NCBI GenBank assembly: GCA_900539425.1
Contig: UQBX01000019.1
Span: 1 to 48,241 of the forward strand
DNA: 48,241 nt
Direction of reading: 5' to 3'
Source of the DNA: an uncultured Oscillospiraceae bacterium
Lineage (GTDB): Bacteria; Bacillota; Clostridia; Oscillospirales; Acutalibacteraceae
In this document: in pieces, positions 33,363-39,692 of the stretch
Numbering within the stretch: position 1 is the stretch's first letter
Layout: every line of letters begins with the position of its first letter
Program-made: the position numbers and the translations under genes
The notes under the pieces: model-generated
Databases searched by the model: none
Told to the model about the DNA's origin: nothing
Seen by the model: the letters and a program-made list of their open reading frames with translations, nothing else

Positions 33363-33935
33363 ATGGGTATCTTAGAAGTTTTTTTAATCGGAGTAGGTCT
33401 TTCAATGGATGCTTTTGCCGTGTCTGTATGCCGCGGCCTTAAAATGCAGAAACTAAGCGTTAGCCAAACTGTGCTTATTGCCGTGTTCTTCGGCGGTTTT
33501 CAGGCGCTCATGCCGCTTGTAGGCTGGTTTTTGGGAACACAGTTTGAATCTTATATCACGGCGGTGGATCACTGGATAGCTTTTGTATTGCTTGCCATTA
33601 TAGGCGGTAAAATGATATATGATTCCTTTAAAAGCGAAGATGACGATAAAAACGAAAAATCTGTGCTCAATATAAAAGAATTGCTTGTAATGGCTGTTGC
33701 TACAAGTATTGACGCTCTAGCCGTTGGAATAACATTTGCATTCCTCAGCGTAAACATATGGAGCTCAATTTCTATAATAGGTGTTACAACATTTGTGCTT
33801 TCTGCAATCGGAGTGTTCATAGGCCATAAATTCGGCGCTAAATATAAAAGCAAAGCAGAGCTTGCGGGCGGTATCATTCTTATTTTGATAGGTCTTAAAA
33901 TCCTTCTTGAACATCTGGGCGTTATAGATTTCTGA
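33363..33935 (+). CDS. mntP: Manganese efflux pump MntP
   Basis: MntP (YebN, DUF204) exports Mn(II) from the cytoplasm. The 190-residue protein has six membrane helices in two inverted halves, each with an Asp-containing signature: GLSMDAFAVSVC (about 11-22) and ATSIDALAVGITF (about 112-124). The ATG at 33363 follows AAGGAG; a TTG at 33342 is in frame but has no site. Control by the Mn riboswitch just upstream supports the function from context. The gene ends at a bidirectional terminator. Confidence 0.94.
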   Translation: MGILEVFLIGVGLSMDAFAVSVCRGLKMQKLSVSQTVLIAVFFGGFQALMPLVGWFLGTQFESYITAVDHWIAFVLLAIIGGKMIYDSFKSEDDDKNEKSVLNIKELLVMAVATSIDALAVGITFAFLSVNIWSSISIIGVTTFVLSAIGVFIGHKFGAKYKSKAELAGGIILILIGLKILLEHLGVIDF

Positions 33936-33943
33936 TAAAAAAC

Positions 33944-33978
33944 AAGCGGCAGCTGTTTATAACAGCTGCCGCTTTTCT
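33944..33978. terminator. Bidirectional terminator between mntP and the ECF S-component gene
   Basis: Arms 33944-33957 and 33961-33974 form a 14-bp perfect stem with a TAT loop, with T-rich flanks on both strands. Confidence 0.88.
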
Positions 33979-33985
33979 ATATGTT

Positions 33986-34564
33986 TTATGCTTTTATTTC
34001 TTTTTTGCCGAGGCCTATAAGGCGAACGATAATCGGGCTGAGAACAACATTTACAAGAAGTTCAAAAATGAAGTTGAAACCTACAAGAGTTGTTATCATA
34101 TAAGTTCCTGCCGATTCTATTCCCACTGCTGCCGCCCAGCCGTTGATAGTGGGCATAAAGAAGATAAGACAGCCTAAAAGGAATACACCCGTGTTCGCTA
34201 TCGGAGCTGCTATTGCAGCGCAAATCGTTGCCGCAGTCTTGTTTTTCTTTTCAACAAGCTTATATACAGCACCTGAAAGCAGACCTGCCGCCGCGCCTTT
34301 TGCAAGTACGGTGATGATTGTACCGGGTACGTTTACGGCTAAAAATGCGCTTGCGTCACCTGATGCAAGTACAGTTACGCCGAAAACAAGTCCGAGCCAT
34401 GCGCCCGCGCCTATTCCGTAAAGCGCTGTGCCTACAACGATCGGTATCAGTACGAGTGAGATGGAAAAGGGGCCGAATCTAATGAAACTTCCCAGCAGCT
34501 GTAAAACAACTACTATGGCGGTGAACAGAGCAACGCCAACGATTTTTTTTGTGTTTTTGTTCAT
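33986..34564 (-). CDS. ECF transporter S component (vitamin-binding membrane subunit)
   Basis: The 192-residue protein has five or six membrane helices and the ECF S-component pattern (PF12822-like): ALFTAIVVVLQLLGSF near the N-terminus, the substrate-side loop FGPFSISLVLIPIVVG and VPGTIITVLAKGAAAG in the middle. Such proteins bind one vitamin or precursor and dock on a shared EcfAA'T module, which is not in this window. Folate or pantothenate type are candidates; I cannot decide. ATG 34564 follows AAAGGA. A structured RNA leader with its own promoter lies directly upstream and probably reports the ligand. Confidence 0.85.
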   Translation of the reverse strand: MNKNTKKIVGVALFTAIVVVLQLLGSFIRFGPFSISLVLIPIVVGTALYGIGAGAWLGLVFGVTVLASGDASAFLAVNVPGTIITVLAKGAAAGLLSGAVYKLVEKKNKTAATICAAIAAPIANTGVFLLGCLIFFMPTINGWAAAVGIESAGTYMITTLVGFNFIFELLVNVVLSPIIVRLIGLGKKEIKA

Positions 34565-34580
34565 ATTCAATTTCCTTTCT

Positions 34581-34660
34581 GCTACTGCTCCAAATTCTCG
34601 GCAGCAAACACAAACGGCCGAGTATCTGGGGAACCTTTACCCCTGCGGATGCAATGCGGC
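34581..34660 (-). ncRNA. Candidate riboswitch: three-way-junction leader of the ECF S-component gene
   Basis: On the minus strand the leader begins at the predicted transcription start with GCATTGCATCC (34647-34657). This pairs with GGAGCAGTAGC (34581-34591) as a 10-bp helix with two bulged A. The helix encloses two hairpins: GGGG/CCCC (34640-34643 with 34628-34631) and CTCGGC/GCCGAG (34617-34622 with 34597-34602). The helix ends 2 nt before AGAAAGGA, the ribosome binding site. I cannot place it in a known class with confidence. Confidence 0.65.
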
Positions 34661-34663
34661 TAT

Positions 34664-34692
34664 ATTATAATATTCATTTTTGTGTTTTGCAA
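34664..34692 (-). promoter_or_regulatory. Promoter of the structured leader and ECF S-component gene
   Basis: On the minus strand TTGCAA (34687-34692) and TATAAT (34664-34669) are separated by 17 nt. The remaining gap to the next gene (34693-34831) is AT-rich and holds only an imperfect inverted repeat (34749-34760 with 34773-34786). Confidence 0.75.
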
Positions 34693-34831
34693 TATCTTTT
34701 TCATAATAAATGATAAAGATTAATATAAATTTAAGAAAGGCGCCGCTATGTATAAAATCACCAAAAAAAAGCTGATTTTTTATACAAATGTTAAAAAATC
34801 TTGTCCTAATGGTTAAAATCAACATATAAAA

Positions 34832-34860
34832 TTGACAAGTAACAAAAATTATTATACAAT
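34832..34860 (+). promoter_or_regulatory. Promoter of the EF-G-like gene
   Basis: A perfect TTGACA (34832-34837) and TACAAT (34855-34860) have a 17-nt spacer; the leader is about 50 nt and contains a small GGCGGTTAGCCGTC hairpin. Confidence 0.8.
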
Positions 34861-34917
34861 ATAAACAAATATTTTGTTATTCGGGCGGTTAGCCGTCTGT
34901 ATAGAAGAGGTTGTTTT

Positions 34918-36969
34918 ATGAAAATTTATGAAGCTCAAAACATAAGAAATATAGTCCTTGCCGGCCACGCTTCAAAGGGTAAGACCACACTTGCGGAATC
35001 TTTGTTAAGCGTTGCCGGAGCCACAGAAAGAGTTGGTAAGGTTGATGACGGCACTACCGTTATGGATTATGACGCCGAAGAAAAGAAAAGGCGAGTATCG
35101 GTTTCCTGTGCTGTTGCGCCTGTTGAATATAAAGGAAAGAAAATTAATATTCTTGACACTCCCGGTCTTTTTGACTTTGCTGAGGGTGCGGCTGAAGGAA
35201 TAAGAGCGGCAGAAACTGCTATTATAGTTGTTTCCGCTCGTTCCGGTCTTGCAGTAGGCGCTGAAAAAGCGTTTAAAAACGCAGGATCACGCCGTATGGC
35301 AAGAATATTCGTAGCAACAAAAATGGATGACGAAAGAGCTGATTTTTATAAAGCTTTTAACGCCATGGCGGCAAAATTCGGTACAAGCGTTTGCCCTGTA
35401 GTTGTTCCTGTAATAAGCGGCGGCAAGGTTGCCGGCTATTATAATATGATAGAAGGAAAGGCTTATTCATATAACGGAGCAAAAGCTGCAGAGACTGATG
35501 TAAGTCATGACGACGCCGCAAGGTTTGACGCTATAAAAGAGGTGTTTAACGAGGCGGTAGCCGGCACAGATGAGGACATCATGGAGAAATATTTCTCCGG
35601 CGAGGAACTCACTAAGGAAGACCGTATAAAAGGCCTTAAAATAGGCGTTGCGGACGGCTCTATTATTCCCGTATTTGCATTGAGCGGTCTCAGCGGAGCC
35701 GCTTGCGACCAGCTTCTTGATTTCGTTGCCGAAGTTTGCCCTGCGCCCACTTCAGAATATGCAATCAGCAATGATGAGCCGATTGAGCTTTCAGCAGATT
35801 CCAACGGCCCGCTTGCGGCAGTTTGCTTTAAAACTGTTGCCGATCCGTTTATCGGTAAACTTTCATTTTTCAAAGTTCTCAGCGGTAAGATAACGCCTTC
35901 CTCTGTTGCGTATAATGAGCGCACCGGCAAAGAGGAAAGAATGGGCAAGATTGTTACCATGTTCGGTGCCAAGCAGATAGACTGCGCAGAGATTCCTGCC
36001 GGTGATATCGGAGCAGTTGTAAAACTTTCGGGCTTCAACACCGGAGATACTCTCTGCTCTCCCGATAAGGTTATAAGAGCAGACGGCGTAGCTGTTCCAA
36101 ATCCCACATATTCCATGGCAGTTAAGGCTGTTAAAAAAGGCGACGAGGAAAAGATCGCGTCCGGTTTCGCACGCCTTTGTGAGGAAGACCCGAGCCTTGA
36201 ATTTTCAGTAAACAACGAAACTCACGAGCAGATAATAAAAGGTCTCGGTGAACAGCAGATAGATGTTGCCGTATCAAAGCTTAAATCAAAATTCTCCGTA
36301 GACGTTGAGCTTTCTGCTCCTAAGATTGCTTATCGTGAAACTATAACTATGAAAGTATCGGCTCAGGGCCGCCATAAGAAGCAGAGCGGCGGACACGGTC
36401 AGTTCGGCGATGTATTTATTGAATTTGAGCCTTGCAGCTGTGAAAAACTTGAGTTCGCAGAAAGAATTGTCGGCGGCTCAGTTCCCAAGAACTTTTTCCC
36501 TGCGGTTGAAAAAGGCCTTAACGAATGTATGGAAAAAGGCGTTCTTGCAGGCTATCCTATGGTTGGTATAAAAGCTACTCTTTATGATGGTTCTTACCAC
36601 CCCGTAGACTCAAGCGAAATGAGTTTCAAGATGGCGGCTGCCCTTGCGTTTAAGGAAGGCGTTTCAAAGGCTATGCCTATCCTTCTTGAGCCTGTTATGA
36701 CCGTAAAGGTATCCTGCAATGATGAAGCAATGGGCGACGTTATAGGAGATATCAATAAGCGCCGCGGCCGTGTGCTTGGAATGACACCGAGCGGAGACGG
36801 CATGCAGGAGATACTTTCTGAGATACCGCAGGCTGAAATGGCAACATTCTCAACTGCTATGCGTCAGATAACCCAGGGCAGAGGCTCTTTTGAAGCAGAA
36901 TTCGCGCGCTATGAAAGATGCCCGGAGCATATCGCTCAGAAGATAATCGAAGAAAGCGCAAATAATTAA
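34918..36969 (+). CDS. Elongation factor G-like GTPase (FusA paralogue)
   Basis: The 683-residue protein has all EF-G domains: GTPase, beta-barrel, and domains III-V, with the domain IV motif SGGHGQFGDV. The G motifs deviate from housekeeping EF-G. The P-loop is GHASKGKTT; switch I reads KKRRVSVS instead of RGITI; G3 is DTPGLFDF, where the catalytic His of DTPGH is missing; and G4 is TKMD for NKMD. These mark the EF-G-like branch of Firmicutes, whose role is unsettled, not the translocase of the rpsL-fusA operon. It is monocistronic, with a strong promoter and terminator. Confidence 0.88.
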   Translation: MKIYEAQNIRNIVLAGHASKGKTTLAESLLSVAGATERVGKVDDGTTVMDYDAEEKKRRVSVSCAVAPVEYKGKKINILDTPGLFDFAEGAAEGIRAAETAIIVVSARSGLAVGAEKAFKNAGSRRMARIFVATKMDDERADFYKAFNAMAAKFGTSVCPVVVPVISGGKVAGYYNMIEGKAYSYNGAKAAETDVSHDDAARFDAIKEVFNEAVAGTDEDIMEKYFSGEELTKEDRIKGLKIGVADGSIIPVFALSGLSGAACDQLLDFVAEVCPAPTSEYAISNDEPIELSADSNGPLAAVCFKTVADPFIGKLSFFKVLSGKITPSSVAYNERTGKEERMGKIVTMFGAKQIDCAEIPAGDIGAVVKLSGFNTGDTLCSPDKVIRADGVAVPNPTYSMAVKAVKKGDEEKIASGFARLCEEDPSLEFSVNNETHEQIIKGLGEQQIDVAVSKLKSKFSVDVELSAPKIAYRETITMKVSAQGRHKKQSGGHGQFGDVFIEFEPCSCEKLEFAERIVGGSVPKNFFPAVEKGLNECMEKGVLAGYPMVGIKATLYDGSYHPVDSSEMSFKMAAALAFKEGVSKAMPILLEPVMTVKVSCNDEAMGDVIGDINKRRGRVLGMTPSGDGMQEILSEIPQAEMATFSTAMRQITQGRGSFEAEFARYERCPEHIAQKIIEESANN

Positions 36970-36976
36970 ATTTATG

Positions 36977-37006
36977 AAAGGGCGGTCAAACCGCCCTTTT
37001 GTTTTT
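36977..37006 (+). terminator. Terminator of the EF-G-like gene
   Basis: AAAGGGCGGT (36977-36986) pairs with ACCGCCCTTT (36990-36999), then TTTGTTTTT-like sequence. Confidence 0.87.
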
Positions 37007-37061
37007 AAATAAGTGAATTACGCAAATAATAAATATATCTTTATAAAAGAAAGGTTATGCC

Positions 37062-37667
37062 ATGAGAAGAATTTTAACCGAAATAAAAAAATATTCTATA
37101 ATCCTTATAGTAGTGTGCGCCGTTCTGGGCTCGCTTCTTATTGCATTCCCCGATAAGATGCTTTCCTATATATCTTTGTTTATAGGCGGCGCATTCATAG
37201 TATGCGGTGTTTTTGCTATTATAAATTATGCCATTAAACGAAATTACGTATTCACGCTCACTCTCGGAATAATCTCTGCCGTATCAGGGGTTATAATCTG
37301 CCTTGCTTACAGACAGATTATTTCCGTAATAGTTTTTCTTATGGGAATATTCCTGCTTGTGGGCGGTCTTGTTAATCTCGTAAATGCGTTTTATGTTTCT
37401 TCGTCAATGCCGCGTGTCTGGATAGTTAATACTGTGTTTTCCGTTGCCTCAGTAGCGCTCGGTATAGTCAGCATGACAAATCCTTTCCAAACTCAGAATA
37501 CTCTTGTTCAGTTTCTCGGAATAGGTTTGCTCATCTTTGCGGCGCTTGATCTGATAGCGTATGTCCAAATGCTGGAGATAGCAAAAAAGATAAAGAAAAA
37601 AATCGATGAAAACCGAGATCCTAACCAGCCCGTTGAGGTCGATTACAGAGAAGTTGACGATAACTGA
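37062..37667 (+). CDS. DUF308/HdeD-family membrane protein
   Basis: The 201-residue protein has six closely packed membrane helices from about residue 12 to 175 in three hairpins with short loops, as in the DUF308/HdeD family. A charged cytosolic tail follows (KKIKKKIDENRD). Members are linked to acid resistance in enterobacteria, but the role in Firmicutes is unknown. The ATG at 37062 follows AAAGAAAGG. It lies between two terminated units and no clear promoter is visible in the 90 nt before it. Confidence 0.78.
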   Translation: MRRILTEIKKYSIILIVVCAVLGSLLIAFPDKMLSYISLFIGGAFIVCGVFAIINYAIKRNYVFTLTLGIISAVSGVIICLAYRQIISVIVFLMGIFLLVGGLVNLVNAFYVSSSMPRVWIVNTVFSVASVALGIVSMTNPFQTQNTLVQFLGIGLLIFAALDLIAYVQMLEIAKKIKKKIDENRDPNQPVEVDYREVDDN

Positions 37668-37724
37668 CAGATTGCCGCATTGATATAATATTATAAACAA
37701 AATATATAAAATGTATTATTTTAG

Positions 37725-37754
37725 CTTGAAGCCCAAACTTCAAGGTGATATAAT
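37725..37754 (+). promoter_or_regulatory. Promoter with inverted repeat upstream of the phosphohexomutase gene
   Basis: TTGAAG (37726-37731) and a perfect TATAAT (37749-37754) are separated by 17 nt. The inverted repeat CTTGAAG-N6-CTTCAAG (37725-37744) covers the -35 box and could be a repressor site. Confidence 0.7.
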
Positions 37755-37787
37755 TAGCTGAATTGTTTATTGAGTAGGAGGAACAAT

Positions 37788-39428
37788 ATGGGCTTTAAAG
37801 AAAAATATGCAAAATGGCTTGATTTCGCAGATGAAGAAACTAAAAAAGAACTTCTTTCAGTTTCCGAAAACGAAAAAGAAATTGAGGACAGGTTTTATAA
37901 AGACCTTGCGTTCGGTACGGGAGGACTGCGCGGGGTAATGGGCGCAGGCTCAAACAGAATGAATAAATATACTGTAGGCAGAGCTACTCTGGGGCTTGCA
38001 AAATATATTGTGGATAAATTCCCGGAAGGCGCTTCTGTTGCGATAGCTTACGATACCCGCAATAATTCCGCCGAGTTTTCTCTTGCGGCGGCGCGTATTC
38101 TTGCGGCAAACGGTATTCATGTCTATCGTTATAAATACTGCGTTCCCGTTCCTGTTCTTTCATTTACAACAAGGCATTTAAAATGCAGTGCGGGCATAAT
38201 GATAACAGCTTCTCATAATCCCAAGGAATATAACGGTTATAAGGTCTATGACGAAACAGGCTGCCAGATATGCACTGAAGCCGCAGCAGAGCTTCTTTCC
38301 TACATAAATAAGGAAGAGTATTCTTCCGTAGCGCCGCTTCTTTCTGCCGCAGATAACGGCAGAATTACCGAAATAGGCGATGAGGTGCTTTGTGAATATT
38401 ACAAAGCTGTAAGCGAACAGTCGCTCTATACTGAAAGCTCAGATATTAAAATTGTGTATACTCCTCTTCACGGTACGGGAAATATCCCCGTGAGAGAGAT
38501 GCTCAAAGGCTTTGATGTGTGCGTAGTTAAAGAGCAGGAACTGCCGGACGGTAATTTTTCAACTGTAAGAAGTCCTAATCCTGAGGAAAAGGACGCACTT
38601 AATATCGCTATAAGCAGGGCAAAAGAAATTTCAGCGGATATTGTTCTCGGCACAGACCCCGACTGCGACAGAGTGGGTATTGCCGTGCGTGATAAAGACG
38701 GCGAATATCAGCTGTTTACAGGCAATCAGACGGGAGCTCTTCTTGTAAAATTTGTGCTCGAACAGAAAAAAGCATCGCTCAATTCAAAGTCAACTCTTGT
38801 AAAGACCATTGTAACATCAGAACTCGGCGCAAATATTGCACGCAGTTTCGGACTTAATGTTGAAGAAACACTTACTGGCTTTAAATATATAGGCGATAAA
38901 ATAAATAAGTATGAAAACAGCGATAACAGGGAATTTGTTATCGGCTACGAAGAGTCTTACGGATACCTCGTAGGTACTTACGCGCGGGATAAGGATGGCG
39001 TTGTTTCATCAATGCTTATCTGTCAAATGGCTGCGTGGTATAAGGCTCAGGGCAAAACGCTTATTGATGATCTTAATGAAATCTATGCTGAATACGGCTA
39101 CTTCCTTGATGCGCTCGACCCCTTTGTTCTCAAAGGTAAGGACGGCGCTGAAAAGATAAATTCCCTTATGGATCATTTCCGCAAAAACGGTTTTTGCTTA
39201 TTTGAGGGCGCTGATAAGGTCATTGACTATTCAAAGGGAGTTGATGATCTGCCCATTGAAAACGTGCTTAAATTCGTCTGGAAAGACGGCTCTTGGGTAG
39301 CTGTCAGACCGAGCGGCACAGAGCCTAAGATTAAAATTTATTACAGTGTTCGTGAGGAAAACAGAGAGAAAGCTCACGAGCGCCTTGAAAAAATCAGAAC
39401 TTCTGTTAAGAATATAATTGAGGGCTGA
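37788..39428 (+). CDS. Phosphohexomutase (alpha-phosphoglucomutase/phosphomannomutase)
   Basis: The enzyme interconverts hexose 1- and 6-phosphates and feeds sugars between glycolysis and nucleotide-sugar synthesis. The 546-residue protein has the four-domain plan of the PgcA-like group: the phosphoserine loop TASHNPKEYNG with Ser142, the Mg site DPDCDR (Asp290, 292, 294), the sugar-binding GYEESYGY, and the phosphate-binding RPSGTEPK near the C-terminus. ATG 37788 follows TAGGAGG; a TTG at 37770 is in frame but upstream of that site. Glucose versus mannose preference cannot be read. A NifU-like gene and a GH38 mannosidase gene follow in the same direction. Confidence 0.92.
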   Translation: MGFKEKYAKWLDFADEETKKELLSVSENEKEIEDRFYKDLAFGTGGLRGVMGAGSNRMNKYTVGRATLGLAKYIVDKFPEGASVAIAYDTRNNSAEFSLAAARILAANGIHVYRYKYCVPVPVLSFTTRHLKCSAGIMITASHNPKEYNGYKVYDETGCQICTEAAAELLSYINKEEYSSVAPLLSAADNGRITEIGDEVLCEYYKAVSEQSLYTESSDIKIVYTPLHGTGNIPVREMLKGFDVCVVKEQELPDGNFSTVRSPNPEEKDALNIAISRAKEISADIVLGTDPDCDRVGIAVRDKDGEYQLFTGNQTGALLVKFVLEQKKASLNSKSTLVKTIVTSELGANIARSFGLNVEETLTGFKYIGDKINKYENSDNREFVIGYEESYGYLVGTYARDKDGVVSSMLICQMAAWYKAQGKTLIDDLNEIYAEYGYFLDALDPFVLKGKDGAEKINSLMDHFRKNGFCLFEGADKVIDYSKGVDDLPIENVLKFVWKDGSWVAVRPSGTEPKIKIYYSVREENREKAHERLEKIRTSVKNIIEG

Positions 39429-39437
39429 GGTGGAAAA

Positions 39438-39680
39438 ATGAAAAATATACAGGAATATGTTGAAAATGTACTTCAGCCTAAACTTCAGGGTGACGGCGGC
39501 TGGATAGAATTTGTTTCATTTGAAAACGGTGTTTTGACCGTTGTTTTCAGAGGCGAGTGCTCAAAATGCCTTATTCTTGACAGATGTGTTTCATGGATAG
39601 AGAGCGAGATTGAGCGCGATTTACATAAAAAAGTCCGTGTATGCGCAATACGCAAAAAACCGTATTTTCAGGATGTTTAA
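39438..39680 (+). CDS. NifU C-terminal-domain-like small protein
   Basis: This 80-residue protein matches the iron-sulfur scaffold domain of NifU/NfuA in outline: LQGDGGWIEFVSFENGVLTVVFRGECSKCLI with CSKC (41-44). The usual motif is CxxCPSS; here CSKCLILDRC is followed by additional cysteines at RC (50) and VRVC (68), which suggests an altered cluster or metal site. It starts 9 nt after the phosphohexomutase and ends 12 nt before the GH38 gene, so all three probably share one mRNA. A link between Fe-S assembly and glycan use is not obvious. Confidence 0.72.
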   Translation: MKNIQEYVENVLQPKLQGDGGWIEFVSFENGVLTVVFRGECSKCLILDRCVSWIESEIERDLHKKVRVCAIRKKPYFQDV

Positions 39681-39692
39681 GGGGGAATAGAA

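Noticed and set aside
34581..34660. Direct assignment of the ECF leader as a tetrahydrofolate riboswitch
   Set aside because: A short string resembles the known 3' strand, but the order of strands is reversed and the pseudoknot and junction of the known fold are not visible.
35505..36215. 236-codon open frame antisense to the EF-G-like gene
   Set aside because: Composition is serine/threonine/proline-rich, typical of the shadow of a well-coded gene; no ribosome binding site or family match.
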